In this document: one piece after another, positions 25,588-34,739 of the stretch
Layout of the letters: each line of letters begins with the position of its first letter
Position numbering within the stretch: the first letter of the stretch is position 1
Source of the DNA: Lentisalinibacter sp964427415
GTDB lineage: Bacteria > Pseudomonadota > Gammaproteobacteria > Steroidobacterales > Woeseiaceae
Length of the DNA stretch: 64,000 nucleotides
Reading direction: 5' to 3'
Assembly: GCA_964427415.1 (NCBI GenBank)
Contig: CAYRUH010000001.1
Coordinates: 124,001 to 188,000 of the forward strand
Program-made: the position numbers and the translations under genes
Notes under the pieces: generated by a model
Seen by the model: only the letters and a program-made list of their open reading frames with translations
What the model was told of the DNA's origin: nothing
Databases searched by the model: none

Positions 25588-27962
25588 CACTCTCTCAGTC
25601 TCGCTCCGAAGTCCCGTTCCAGAATCTGCACTGCCGAGCGCACGGCGGCATCCGCTTCGTCGTCGGTAAGGGTGCGCGATGTTTCTTGCAAAATCAAGCC
25701 TAAAGCTACGCTTTTTAGCCCTTCTTCTATGCCTTTGCCACGGTACACATCGAACACCCGGACCTCGCGCAGAGACCCCTCGCCGACACCGCCGAGTGCA
25801 TCGGCCATGGCGCCGACTGCCACCTCATCCGCCACCAGCAGCGCGATGTCGCGGCGCACCGAGGGGTAGCGCGAGATCGGCGCGGATAGCGGCACTTTCG
25901 CGGCAAATGCCCCGGGGAAATCCAGTTCGAAGAGCGCGACCGTGTCCGGCAGGTCGAGCCACGCCGCCAGGCGCGGATGCAACCGGCCGATATGGCCGAG
26001 CCGCTGCTCTCCTCTCAGTACCGCCGCGCATTGGCCCGGATGCATCGCCGGATGGGCCGCGGGCTCCGTACGCACGGCAGCGCCATCGCCGCTCAGCGCG
26101 AGCGCGGCTTCCAGGTCCGACTTCATGTCGAAGAAGTCCACCGGACGCTCGTCCGCACTCCACTGCTCGGGCAGTACCGATCCGCAGGCCACGGCAGCGA
26201 GTCGGGGCGTCTCCGCCACCGCACCCTCCTCGCCCGAGAAGCACACGCCGATCTCGAACAGCCGCACCCGTGTGCGCTGGCGGCTGACGTTCCTCGCGAC
26301 GGCTTCCAGCAGCCCCGGCAACAACGACGAGCGCATGACGGACAGCTCCGAGGATATGGGGTTGGCGAGCGCGAGCGCGCCCCTCTCACCCATGATCTCC
26401 TGCTGGCGCCGTGGATCGACGAAGCTGTAGGTGAGCGCCTCGTGATAACCCCGGTCGACCATGACCGAGCGCACCCGGTCCCGATCCACGGCAGTCTCGG
26501 TCACGGACGGCAGACCCAGGGCGCCCCGCGTGCGGATCTCCGGAATCTCGTCGTAGCCATGTACCCGGGCCACTTCCTCGATGAGATCTTCCTCGATAGC
26601 GATGTCGAAACGGAAAGTGGGCGGCGTGACCTCCCAGTCCTCGCCGACGGGTGTCACCGTGTTGCCCAGCCGTTCCAGGATGCCCCGCACCTCATCTTCG
26701 CCGAGGGTTACACCGAGCACCCGCGCCAGCCGTTCCCGGCGCAGGACCACGCCCGCCCGAGTCGGCAGGCAGGCCTCGTCGACGACCTCGGTCACCGGGC
26801 CCGGCGTGCCGCCCGCGATTCCGACCAGCAGGGCTGTCGCCCGTTCTATCGCCCGGCGCTGCCCGGCGGGGTCCACGCCGCGCTCGAAACGCATCGAGGC
26901 ATCGGTGTGCAGGCCATAGCGCCGCGCCCGGCCGGCGAGGGCCTCCGGCGTGAAGAAGGCGCCTTCCAGCAGCACGTCGACGGTCGTCTCGCTCACCGCC
27001 GTGGATTCGCCCCCCATGATGCCGGCCAGCCCGATCGGGCCACGGTCGTCTGCGATGACCAATATCTCACTGTCCGCCTCCACCGTACGACCGTCCAGCA
27101 GCGCCAGGGATTCGCCCGCCTCGCCGACGCGGACCTGCAGCGCCCCCTGCACCAGCCCGAGATCATAGCCGTGCAGCGGCTGGCCGTACTCCAGCAGCAC
27201 ATAGTTCGTCACGTCGACGACGGGATGGATGGCGCGGACGCCGCTGCGCCTGAGCCGCTCCTGCATCCACAGCGGCGTGCGCGCGCCGGCGTCTATGCCG
27301 CGCACGACGCGGCCGATGAACCGGGGACAGCGCTCCGGGGCGATCAGCCGGATGGGATGAGCTTCGTCACTGCCGGCAGCCACCGCCGGCACCGACGGAT
27401 CCGCCAGGGCGGCGCCGGTGAAGGTCGCGACCTCGCGGGCGACGCCGAGCACGCTGAAGCAGTCACCCCGGTTCGGCGTAAGGTCGATATCGATGACCGT
27501 ATCCGGCAGGCCGAGCAACTCGCCGAGCGGGGTGCCCGCCACCGCGTCCCCTGGCAGTTCCATGATGCCGTCCGCTTCCTCGCCGAGACCGAGTTCGGCG
27601 ATGGAGCAGAGCATGCCCGCCGACTCGACGCCCCGCAGCTTCGCCCGCTTCAGCTTCCTGCCGTTGGGAAGGACGGTGCCGGGCAGGACCAGAGCCGAGC
27701 GCAGGCCGGCGCGCACGTTGGGCGCAGCGCAGACGAGCTGCACTTCGTCGCTGCCGGTGGCGACCCGGCAGACGCTCAGCCGGTCGGCGTCCGGGTGGAC
27801 TGCGACATCCAGCACCTCACCCACCATGACCCCCTCCAGCCCGGCGCCGAAGCGCTCGATGCCGTCCACCTCCAGGCCGGCGAGGGTGAGGCGCTCGACC
27901 AGCGCATCGGTCGATACGTCGGGATCCACCCAGCGGCGCAGCCATGTCTCGCTGATCTTCAT
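25587..27962 (-). CDS. pheT: Phenylalanyl-tRNA synthetase, beta subunit
   Basis: A 791-aa subunit of the alpha2-beta2 enzyme. The N-terminal tRNA-binding OB domain (VGEVLDVAVHPDADRLSVCRV, about 45-65), B3/B4 editing region (about 210-370), B5 domain (about 400-475), the core catalytic-like module and a C-terminal FDX-ACB domain (about 695-790; ISRYPSVRRDIALLV) are all recognisable. The start overlaps the pheS stop by four bases. Confidence 0.97.
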   Translation of the reverse strand: MKISETWLRRWVDPDVSTDALVERLTLAGLEVDGIERFGAGLEGVMVGEVLDVAVHPDADRLSVCRVATGSDEVQLVCAAPNVRAGLRSALVLPGTVLPNGRKLKRAKLRGVESAGMLCSIAELGLGEEADGIMELPGDAVAGTPLGELLGLPDTVIDIDLTPNRGDCFSVLGVAREVATFTGAALADPSVPAVAAGSDEAHPIRLIAPERCPRFIGRVVRGIDAGARTPLWMQERLRRSGVRAIHPVVDVTNYVLLEYGQPLHGYDLGLVQGALQVRVGEAGESLALLDGRTVEADSEILVIADDRGPIGLAGIMGGESTAVSETTVDVLLEGAFFTPEALAGRARRYGLHTDASMRFERGVDPAGQRRAIERATALLVGIAGGTPGPVTEVVDEACLPTRAGVVLRRERLARVLGVTLGEDEVRGILERLGNTVTPVGEDWEVTPPTFRFDIAIEEDLIEEVARVHGYDEIPEIRTRGALGLPSVTETAVDRDRVRSVMVDRGYHEALTYSFVDPRRQQEIMGERGALALANPISSELSVMRSSLLPGLLEAVARNVSRQRTRVRLFEIGVCFSGEEGAVAETPRLAAVACGSVLPEQWSADERPVDFFDMKSDLEAALALSGDGAAVRTEPAAHPAMHPGQCAAVLRGEQRLGHIGRLHPRLAAWLDLPDTVALFELDFPGAFAAKVPLSAPISRYPSVRRDIALLVADEVAVGAMADALGGVGEGSLREVRVFDVYRGKGIEEGLKSVALGLILQETSRTLTDDEADAAVRSAVQILERDFGARLRE

Positions 27963-28948
27963 CGGCCCGCGAACTGCTCCAGGAAGGCGAGGTCGTTATC
28001 GAAGAAGGTGCGCAGGTCGCGGACGTCGTAGCGCAGCATCGCCAGCCGCTCCACGCCCATACCGAACGCGTAACCGGTGTACTGCTCGGGATCGACACCG
28101 ACATTGCGCAGCACATTCGGATGCACCATGCCGCAGCCCAGAATCTCCAGCCAGCGGCCCTGGTCCGAGAGGACGTCCACCTCGGCGGAGGGCTCCGTGA
28201 ACGGGAAATACGACGGACGGAAGCGCAGCGTGGCCCGGCGCTCGAAGAACTGCTCGACGAAGTCGTGCAGCACCGCCTTCAGATTGGCGAAGCTGACGTC
28301 CCGGTCGATCACCAGCCCTTCCACCTGATGGAACATGGGCGTATGGGTCTGGTCGGAGTCGCAGCGATAGACTCGCCCCGGCGAGATGATCCGGATCGGC
28401 ACGCCTTCGGCCTGCATGGCACGGATCTGCACCGGCGAGGTGTGTGTGCGCAGCAGGTGTCCGCCCGGAAAATAGAATGTGTCGTGCATGGCACGGGCGG
28501 GATGGTTCTCGGGGATATTCAGGGCCGTGAAGTTGTGGAAATCGTCCTCGATCTCCGGCCCTTCGCGCACCTCGAAGCCGGCGTTGCGGAAGATCGCCTG
28601 CATCCGCTCCAGTGCCCGCACCACCGGATGGCGGCCGCCGGGTCGCTGACCCCGGCCCGGCAGGCTGACGTCGAGCGCCTCCGCCGCCAGCCCCGCCTCG
28701 AGCGCCTCGGACTCCAGGGCCGCCCGGCGCTCGGCGATGGCATCCGCGACAGCGCGCTTGGCCGCATTGATGCGCTGACCGGCTGCCGGGCGCTCGCCGG
28801 CCGGCAGGCTGCCGAGAGCCTTCAGCGCGGCAGTGAGTTCCCCCTTCTTGCCGAGCAGCCTGACACGGATGCGGTCCAGCGCCTCGAGGTCCGAGGCCGC
28901 CGCGATATCCTCGCGCGCACGCGCTTCAGTCCCGTCGAGATCAAGCAT
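27959..28948 (-). CDS. pheS: Phenylalanyl-tRNA synthetase, alpha subunit
   Basis: Catalytic class II subunit (329 aa). An N-terminal coiled-coil (about 1-85) binds tRNA; motif 2 appears around RVYRCDSDQTHTPMFHQVEG and motif 3 in GMGVERLAMLRY near the C-terminus. The phenylalanine-pocket segment FTEPSAEVDV lies near residue 250. The 36-base gap to rplT holds no visible attenuator or pheM-type leader. Confidence 0.97.
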   Translation of the reverse strand: MLDLDGTEARAREDIAAASDLEALDRIRVRLLGKKGELTAALKALGSLPAGERPAAGQRINAAKRAVADAIAERRAALESEALEAGLAAEALDVSLPGRGQRPGGRHPVVRALERMQAIFRNAGFEVREGPEIEDDFHNFTALNIPENHPARAMHDTFYFPGGHLLRTHTSPVQIRAMQAEGVPIRIISPGRVYRCDSDQTHTPMFHQVEGLVIDRDVSFANLKAVLHDFVEQFFERRATLRFRPSYFPFTEPSAEVDVLSDQGRWLEILGCGMVHPNVLRNVGVDPEQYTGYAFGMGVERLAMLRYDVRDLRTFFDNDLAFLEQFAGR

Positions 28949-28984
28949 GCTTCCCGGGTTCCCGCTGCGGGGTCCCCGCCCTGG

Positions 28985-29344
28985 TCAGGCGGAGAGGCTG
29001 GCCCTGGCCTGCTCCGCGATGGCGGCGAAACCCTCCGGATCGTGCACCGCAATGTCCGCGAGGACCTTGCGGTCGATCTCGATCTCGGCCTTCTTGAGGC
29101 CGTTCATCAATCGGCTGTAGGACAGGCCGTTAGCCCGCGCAGCCGCGTTGATGCGGGTGATCCACAGCGCGCGGAACTCGCGCTTGCGATTACGCCGATC
29201 ACGGTAGGCGTACTGACCGGCCTTGATGACCGCCTGTTTCGCCACCCGATAGGTCTTGCGCCGGGCACCATAATAGCCCTTCGCCTTGTCCAGTATCTTC
29301 TTGTGCCGACCGCGGGCGATGACGCCTCTTTTTACTCGTGCCAT
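28985..29344 (-). CDS. rplT: 50S ribosomal protein L20
   Basis: An early-assembly 23S rRNA-binding protein of 119 aa with the basic N-terminus (MARVKRGVIARGRHKKIL) and conserved YRDRRNRKREFRALWI segment. In E. coli L20 represses the rpmI-rplT mRNA; whether that holds here is not visible. Its start is 13 bases after the rpmI stop. Confidence 0.98.
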   Translation of the reverse strand: MARVKRGVIARGRHKKILDKAKGYYGARRKTYRVAKQAVIKAGQYAYRDRRNRKREFRALWITRINAAARANGLSYSRLMNGLKKAEIEIDRKVLADIAVHDPEGFAAIAEQARASLSA

Positions 29345-29357
29345 GGTCCTGCCCTCC

Positions 29358-29555
29358 TCAGCTGTACGGCAGCATGCGACGCACGGCCGGTACGTCGGCG
29401 TCAGCTACCTGGAGTGTGTGACGAAGATGGCGCTTACGCTTGGTGCTCTTCTTCGTCAGGATGTGGTTGAGGTGGGACTGGGAACGCTTGTAGCCACCCT
29501 TGCCCGTGCGGCGGAAGCGCTTCGCGGCGCCCCGGTTGGTCTTCATCTTTGACAT
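29358..29555 (-). CDS. rpmI: 50S ribosomal protein L35
   Basis: A small basic protein of 65 aa, starting MSKMKTNRGAAKRF behind a GGAGA site; a 20-residue upstream extension in frame lacks family features. KRSQSHLNHILTKKSTKRKRHLR is the usual core (basic, residues about 25-47), here split over the helix. It lies between infC and rplT. Confidence 0.97.
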   Translation of the reverse strand: MSKMKTNRGAAKRFRRTGKGGYKRSQSHLNHILTKKSTKRKRHLRHTLQVADADVPAVRRMLPYS

Positions 29556-29646
29556 CGTCGTCTCCGTTTTGTCTGGCCCGGTACCGGTCATTGCCGGATC
29601 AGGCGGGCTCGGCACCCACAGGCGTCCTCGCCACTTCTCTTTATAG

Positions 29647-29717
29647 CGGGCCTGAAGGCCCTTCTACCTATCGGGCCTGAAGGCCCTCCTACGTATCGGG
29701 CCTGAAGGCCCTCCTAC
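29647..29717 (-). repeat. Three tandem 25-bp palindromic repeats between infC and rpmI
   Basis: Units begin at 29647, 29672 and 29697 with a 25-bp period. Each contains GGGCCTGAAGGCCC, a near-perfect palindrome, flanked by (C)TCCTAC on one side and TATCG on the other. They differ at only a few bases. The first unit read on the minus strand includes the infC TAG stop (29716-29714). They resemble REP-type interspersed palindromes and could form three successive hairpins in the infC-rpmI mRNA. Confidence 0.9.
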
Positions 29718-30232
29718 TTTTTTCTTGGTGCAAGCACCATGACCATCTGCCGCCCTTCCATCTGCGGCATCTGCTCCACGGTGGCGAGTTCCTCGAGATC
29801 TTCGCGCACTCTGGCGAGCAGTCTGGCGCCAAGCTCCTGGTGAGCCATTTCCCGGCCGCGGAACCTCAGCGTCACCTTCGTCTTGTCACCACTCGTAAGG
29901 AACTTCGTGAGATTCCGCAGTTTGACCTCGTAGTCACCCTGGTCCGTGTTCGGCCGGAATTTGACCTCCTTGACGTGGACCTGCTTCTGCTTGCGCTTGG
30001 CGGTCTGCGCCTTCTTGTTCTGCTCGAAGACGTACTTGCCGTAGTCCATGATCCGGCATACCGGCGGATCGGCGTTGGGCGACACTTCCACCAGGTCCAT
30101 GTTCTGACCGGATGAAAGCTCGAGCGCTTCGGACAGTGGCAGTACGCCGACCTGGTCCCCGTCGGCTCCGATGACTCTGACCGTCGACGCATCGATCTCG
30201 TCGTTGCGTCGGACGCGTTTTGCTGCAGCGAT
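29714..30232 (-). CDS. infC: Translation initiation factor IF-3 (ATC start)
   Basis: A two-domain IF3 of 172 aa from this start. The N-domain ends in DLVEVSPNADPPVCRIMDYGK, a helical linker rich in Lys follows, and the C-domain has KVTLRFRGREMAHQELG. IF3 genes usually begin with rare AUU, AUC or AUA codons, which IF3 itself discriminates against. Here GGAGGA (within TTGGAGGAA) lies 7 bases before ATC 30232, giving MAAAKRVRRNDEI. A TTG at 30247 would place the start inside that ribosome binding site and is less likely. Confidence 0.95.
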   Translation of the reverse strand: MAAAKRVRRNDEIDASTVRVIGADGDQVGVLPLSEALELSSGQNMDLVEVSPNADPPVCRIMDYGKYVFEQNKKAQTAKRKQKQVHVKEVKFRPNTDQGDYEVKLRNLTKFLTSGDKTKVTLRFRGREMAHQELGARLLARVREDLEELATVEQMPQMEGRQMVMVLAPRKK

Positions 30233-30319
30233 ACGAAGTTCCTCCAATAAACAACGGCCGCGGCCCGCGACCCGTTACGCCGGCCCGTCGAGGCCGACCC
30301 GGGTAACCGCGTGCCCACG

Positions 30320-30344
30320 GCCCGTGTCGAGCACGGACACGGGC
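30320..30344 (-). repeat. Nine-bp inverted repeat in the infC leader
   Basis: GCCCGTGTC (30320-30328) and GACACGGGC (30336-30344) are perfect complements around a 7-base loop. The hairpin lies in the transcribed leader between the infC promoter and start. No T-run follows in the infC direction, so it is not an ordinary terminator. Confidence 0.7.
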
Positions 30345-30383
30345 GCTCTCGCAGACGCCCGTATACCGTTCGAATATCCCGGA

Positions 30384-30412
30384 ATTTTATCGCCGCCCCG
30401 GTCCGGAGACAA
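30384..30412 (-). promoter_or_regulatory. Sigma-70-type promoter of the infC operon
   Basis: On the minus strand TTGTCT (30412-30407) is separated by exactly 17 bases from TAAAAT (30389-30384). It lies between tRNA-Val and infC, leaving a leader of about 145 bases. This fits infC as the operon's first gene, with no thrS upstream. Confidence 0.7.
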
Positions 30413-30485
30413 GTCCGCATTGGCGCAATTTTACTCGCCGCAACAATCTGTTGGCTGTCTCCGAAGGCACCCGCCGGGATGCGAC

Positions 30486-30560
30486 TGGTGGGCGATGGTG
30501 GGATCGAACCACCGACCTCCACGATGTCAACGTGGCGCTCTACCCCTGAGCTAATCGCCC
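30486..30560 (-). tRNA. tRNA-Val (GAC)
   Basis: On the minus strand the acceptor arms GGGCGAT and ATCGCCC enclose an anticodon stem CCACG/CGTGG with loop TTGACAT (anticodon GAC) and a T arm with TTCGATC. CCA is encoded at 30488-30486. Confidence 0.97.
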
Positions 30561-30619
30561 GCCTGCCCCTCGCAAGGGTGCGCAACGATACCGGATTGTC
30601 ACTGATGCAGGCAAGCGGA

Positions 30620-32650
30620 TCAGCCTGCGGCCGCGTCGTCCAGCCCGAGCCCGACGCGGCGGATGCGCTCGATCTCGTCGCGCAGCTTCGCCGCCTCCTC
30701 GAACTCGAGGTCCCGGGCATGGCGGTACATCTGCTGCTCGAGCCGCTTCGCCTTGCGCAGAAGTTCGTCCTCGCTCAGCCCCTGCCACTGCGGATGGTCC
30801 TCGGCCACCCGCCGGCGGCCGCGGCCACGGCCACGGCCCGGCGCCGAGCGCGCGCCCTCCATGATGTCCGCCACCTGCTTGCGGATCGTCTGCGGGGATA
30901 TCCCGTGCTCCGCATTGAAGGCCTCCTGTTTCGACCGGCGGCGTTCGGTTTCGTCCAGGGCCCGCTGCATGGAGCCGGTGACCCTGTCCGCGTAGAGGAT
31001 GGCTTTGCCGCGGATGTTCCGGGCCGCGCGTCCGATGGTCTGAATCAGCGATCCCTCCGAACGCAGGAAACCCTCCTTGTCCGCGTCCAGGATCGCCACC
31101 AGAGAGACCTCGGGCATGTCCAGCCCCTCGCGCAACAGGTTGATGCCCACCAGCACGTCGAACTCGCCGAGGCGCAGGTCGCGGATGATCTCCGTGCGCT
31201 CCACCGTATCGATGTCGGAGTGCAGGTAGCGCACCCGCACCGAGTGCTCGGCCAGGTATTCGGTGAGGTCCTCCGCCATGCGCTTGGTCAGCGTCGTGAT
31301 CAGCACCCGTTCGTCCAGCTCCACCCGCTCCCGGATCTCGGAGAGCACGTCGTCGACCTGGGCGCGCACCGGGCGCACCTCGACTTCCGGGTCAACGAGG
31401 CCCGTGGGCCGGACCACCTGCTCGACGACCGCGTCCGCATGCTCGTGCTCGTAGCGACCCGGCGTCGCCGAGACGTAGACGGTCTGGGGTGCCAGCGCCT
31501 CGAATTCGTCGAAACGCAGCGGCCGGTTGTCGAGCGCCGAAGGCAACCGGAACCCGTACTCGACCAGGGTCTCCTTGCGAGAGCGATCGCCCTTGTACAT
31601 GCCGCCGAGCTGGGGGATGGTCACGTGGCTCTCGTCGACCACCAGCATCGCGTCCGGCGGCAGATAGTCAAACAGGCACGGCGGCGGCTCCCCCGGCGCC
31701 CTCCCGGAGAGATAGCGCGAGTAGTTCTCGATACCCTGGCAATAGCCGAGCTCGGCGATCATCTCCAGATCGAACTGGGTGCGCTGCTCGAGACGCTGCG
31801 CCTCCAGCAGCTTGCCGTTGTCGCGCAGCACCGCGAGGCGCTCCTGCAACTCAACCTTGATGTCGTCGATGGCGGCCAGCAGGCGCTCCCGGGGGGTCAC
31901 GTAATGGGTTTTCGGATAGACCGTCAGCCGCGGCACCCGCGACGTGACCTCACCGGTCAGCGGATCGAACCAGGCCAGCGACTCGATCTCGTCGTCGAAC
32001 AGCTCGATGCGCACGGCCTCGCGCTCGGACTCCGCCGGGAACACGTCGATCAGGTCGCCGCGCACCCGGTAGGTGCCCTGGGAGAGCTCCATATCATTAC
32101 GCTTGTACTGCATCTCCGCCAGCTTGCGCAGAATCGTGCGCTGGTCGAGTCGGTCGCCCCGCACCAGATGCAGCACCATGCTGAAATAGGCCTCCGGGTC
32201 GCCAAGGCCGTAGATGGCGGACACCGTGGCGACAATGATGGCATCCGGCCGCTCAATCAGCGCCTTGGTCGCCGACAGGCGCATCTGCTCGATGTGATCG
32301 TTGATCGAGGCGTCCTTCTCGATGTAGGTATCCGACGCCGGCACGTAGGCTTCGGGCTGGTAGTAATCGTAGTAGGAGACGAAATACTCCACGGCGTTGC
32401 CGGGGAAGAACTCGCGGAACTCGCCGTAGAGTTGCGCCGCCAGCGTCTTGTTCGGCGCCAGGACGATGGTGGGCCGCTGCACCTGCTGTATCACGTTGGC
32501 GATCGTGAAGGTCTTGCCCGAGCCCGTGACGCCGAGCAGGATCTGGCGGGCGAGCCCGTCCCGCACGCCGTCCACGAGGGAGCGTAACGCGGCCGGCTGG
32601 TCGCCGGCGGGTTCATAGTCAGAAGCCAGTGTGAAGCGTCGTTCGGACAT
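30620..32650 (-). CDS. uvrB: Excinuclease ABC subunit B
   Basis: DNA-damage recognition helicase (676 aa) of nucleotide excision repair. Walker A is GVTGSGKTFT near residue 40, the damage-probing beta-hairpin YYDYYQPEAYVP follows near 95, the DESH box is near 340, and the C-terminal UVR motif (LEFEEAAKLRDEIERIR) binds UvrC. A second UvrB-like copy is not seen. No LexA box was recognised upstream. Confidence 0.97.
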   Translation of the reverse strand: MSERRFTLASDYEPAGDQPAALRSLVDGVRDGLARQILLGVTGSGKTFTIANVIQQVQRPTIVLAPNKTLAAQLYGEFREFFPGNAVEYFVSYYDYYQPEAYVPASDTYIEKDASINDHIEQMRLSATKALIERPDAIIVATVSAIYGLGDPEAYFSMVLHLVRGDRLDQRTILRKLAEMQYKRNDMELSQGTYRVRGDLIDVFPAESEREAVRIELFDDEIESLAWFDPLTGEVTSRVPRLTVYPKTHYVTPRERLLAAIDDIKVELQERLAVLRDNGKLLEAQRLEQRTQFDLEMIAELGYCQGIENYSRYLSGRAPGEPPPCLFDYLPPDAMLVVDESHVTIPQLGGMYKGDRSRKETLVEYGFRLPSALDNRPLRFDEFEALAPQTVYVSATPGRYEHEHADAVVEQVVRPTGLVDPEVEVRPVRAQVDDVLSEIRERVELDERVLITTLTKRMAEDLTEYLAEHSVRVRYLHSDIDTVERTEIIRDLRLGEFDVLVGINLLREGLDMPEVSLVAILDADKEGFLRSEGSLIQTIGRAARNIRGKAILYADRVTGSMQRALDETERRRSKQEAFNAEHGISPQTIRKQVADIMEGARSAPGRGRGRGRRRVAEDHPQWQGLSEDELLRKAKRLEQQMYRHARDLEFEEAAKLRDEIERIRRVGLGLDDAAAG

Positions 32651-32779
32651 CGCTCGAGCAGGGTTATGGGCGAGTAGGCGTACGGCTATCGGTGCCGGTG
32701 TCGCCGGCCGGCGCCGCGCTTGGGGGCCTGACGGCCTTCCAGTACCATTCGGCGGAGAATCCCGCCCGGAGGCAAACGA

Positions 32780-33979
32780 TTGAGTCTAACAGTTTCGAGC
32801 CGGCTGAGCCGGGTCCGCCCCTCCCCGACCATGGCCGTGACCGCCCTCGCCGCCGAGCTGCGCGCCGCCGGCCGGGACGTGATCGGGCTCGGCGCCGGCG
32901 AGCCCGATTTCGACACGCCGGAGCACATACGCGAGGCGGCGATCGCGGCGATCCGCGCCGCCCGCACCCGCTACACCGCGGTGGACGGCATCGCGGAACT
33001 GCGGGAGACCGTGGCCGGGAAGTTCCGCCGCGACAATGGCCTCGAGTACACCGCCGACCGCGTCATCGTCTCGGGCGGCGCCAAGCAGATCTGCTACAAC
33101 GTCTGCCAGGCACTGCTGGACCCGGGCGACGAGGCCGTTATTCCGGCGCCCTACTGGGTCTCCTATCCGGACATGGTGCGCCTCGCGTCTGCCGAGCCGG
33201 TCATCGTGGAGACCGATCTCCAGAGCGGCTTCCGCATGCGGCCGGAACAGCTGGAGGCGGCCATCACGCCGCGCACCCGCCTCCTGATCCTGAACAGTCC
33301 CGGCAACCCGAGCGGCGCCGGCTACAGCCGTGGCGAACTGGCCGGACTGGGCGAAGTGCTCGCCGGGCACCCGGACATCGTCGTGGCCACGGACGAAATC
33401 TACGAGCACATCTGGTGGGCAGACGAACCCTTCACCTCCTTCGCCGAGGCCTGCCCGGACCTGTTCGAGCGCACCGTGACCATCAACGGCGTCTCCAAAT
33501 GCTATGCCATGACCGGTTGGCGGATAGGCTACGCCGCCGGGCCGGCAACGCTGATCGGGGCGATGAAGAAAATCCAGAGCCAGAGCACCTCGAACGCCTG
33601 CACGGTCTCCCAGTACGCCGCGCTGGCCGCCCTGACCGGCGACCAGTCCTGCGTCGCGGAGATGAACCGGGCATTCCGGGAACGCCACGACTTCGTGGTG
33701 GACGCCCTGAATGCCATCGAAGGCGTCGCCTGCCGGCCCGGCGAAGGCACTTTCTACGCCTTCGCCGACGCCCGGGAGGCCATCGCACGCCTGGGGCTGG
33801 CCGACGACACCGACCTGTGCCAGGTGCTGCTGCACGAGGTCGGCGTCGCCGTGGTGCCGGGGTCCGCTTTCGGTACGCCCGGACACTTCAGACTGTCGTA
33901 TGCCTGCGGCCTGCAGACGCTGCAGGATGCACTCGGGCGGCTGGAATCGGCCCTCGGCGGGCGGGACGTGGTGACTTGA
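32780..33979 (+). CDS. Aspartate aminotransferase (class I)
   Basis: PLP aminotransferase (399 aa) of the AspB/AAT-I-beta type. GLGAGEPDFDTPEHI is near residue 36, NSPGNPSG near 174, and K240 in NGVSKCYAMTGWRIGY holds PLP. The start is TTG 32780 with GGAGG 8 bases upstream, giving MSLTVSSRLSRV. It is divergent from uvrB across 129 bases and stands alone. Activity with prephenate as well as aspartate is possible in this subgroup. Confidence 0.92.
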   Translation: MSLTVSSRLSRVRPSPTMAVTALAAELRAAGRDVIGLGAGEPDFDTPEHIREAAIAAIRAARTRYTAVDGIAELRETVAGKFRRDNGLEYTADRVIVSGGAKQICYNVCQALLDPGDEAVIPAPYWVSYPDMVRLASAEPVIVETDLQSGFRMRPEQLEAAITPRTRLLILNSPGNPSGAGYSRGELAGLGEVLAGHPDIVVATDEIYEHIWWADEPFTSFAEACPDLFERTVTINGVSKCYAMTGWRIGYAAGPATLIGAMKKIQSQSTSNACTVSQYAALAALTGDQSCVAEMNRAFRERHDFVVDALNAIEGVACRPGEGTFYAFADAREAIARLGLADDTDLCQVLLHEVGVAVVPGSAFGTPGHFRLSYACGLQTLQDALGRLESALGGRDVVT

Positions 33980-34041
33980 CTTGAGTTGCCGCCTCGCCCA
34001 GAATTCTGCGCCTGCTGCGGCACACCGCAGCATCCTGCCAT

Positions 34042-34117
34042 TCCCCGGTAGCTCAGTTGGTAGAGCGGTTGACTGTTAATCAATTGGTCGCTGGTTCGAG
34101 TCCGGCCCGGGGAGCCA
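34042..34117 (+). tRNA. tRNA-Asn (GTT)
   Basis: The acceptor arms TCCCCGG and CCGGGGA enclose a D arm (GCTCAGTTGGTAGAGC), an anticodon loop CTGTTAA (GTT) and a T arm with TTCGAGT. CCA is encoded at 34115-34117. The decayed accessory segment begins directly after it. Confidence 0.97.
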
Positions 34118-34145
34118 AAATTCTAAATAATCTCAATGATTTACG

Positions 34146-34171
34146 AAGGCCCGCCACCATGCGGGCTTTTT
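34146..34171 (+). terminator. Intrinsic terminator after tRNA-Asn
   Basis: GCCCGC (34149-34154) pairs with GCGGGC (34161-34166) around a 6-base loop, followed by five T (34167-34171) and preceded by AA. Confidence 0.85.
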
Positions 34172-34289
34172 CGTATTTGGCGTAATCACCAATAAGTGAT
34201 CATCCGTCACGCGCTCCCGCGCATGACTCAGGGCGACCGTGTCGGCTCACAATCTGCTCGGCCGCTTCTCTTGACCGCGAGCAGCAATA

Positions 34290-34739
34290 CTACGGCTGGA
34301 TCTCATGCCATGCCATGGCGTTTACCAAGGCGCTGAAATGGCGTGCGTTATTGGTTACGACCACGCAATCGTCCAGGTCGGAAGAACAAACAGAAACTTG
34401 GCCACAGATGATCATATCGGCATCCAGATCATCATCCGACGCGCCGGGCTGCCCAGAATTACGCAAAAACGCCGAATATTCTGCAGCCTTACGCATAGCG
34501 TCCGTAGAGATCGGGAGATAGTGGACTTCGCTGTGTAATCGATCAAGCCGCGCTACGCTGCGCAACTTTCGAGCACGGGTAAGCTCACGTCGCAGTTCGT
34601 AATCGGAGATTTCCGGAACGAATATTTCGTGCCCGGCGTCCGACATGGCTTGCAGCCAGCGGGCGCAGTCTCGGGCGGTGCTCTCCCCACTCGGATGGGT
34701 AACGAGGGATAGAACTCCCGTATCCAGAAAGATCTTCAC
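34290..34739 (-). CDS. PIN-domain toxin-like ribonuclease (VapC-like)
   Basis: A 149-aa single PIN domain. The first acidic residue is in KIFLDTGVLSLV (D6), the second in VPEISDYELRREL, and later acids in DDLDADMIICG and NNARHF complete the usual four-acid layout, so an active Mg-dependent ribonuclease is plausible. Its start overlaps the stop of the upstream small gene by four bases, as in toxin-antitoxin pairs. Codon use is less GC-biased than in neighbouring core genes. 34172-34289 holds no gene I can see. Confidence 0.75.
   Translation of the reverse strand: MKIFLDTGVLSLVTHPSGESTARDCARWLQAMSDAGHEIFVPEISDYELRRELTRARKLRSVARLDRLHSEVHYLPISTDAMRKAAEYSAFLRNSGQPGASDDDLDADMIICGQVSVCSSDLDDCVVVTNNARHFSALVNAMAWHEIQP

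Noticed and set aside
28949..28984. pheM-type leader and attenuator before pheS
   Set aside because: The 36-base gap has no Phe-rich short frame and no terminator hairpin with a U-tract.
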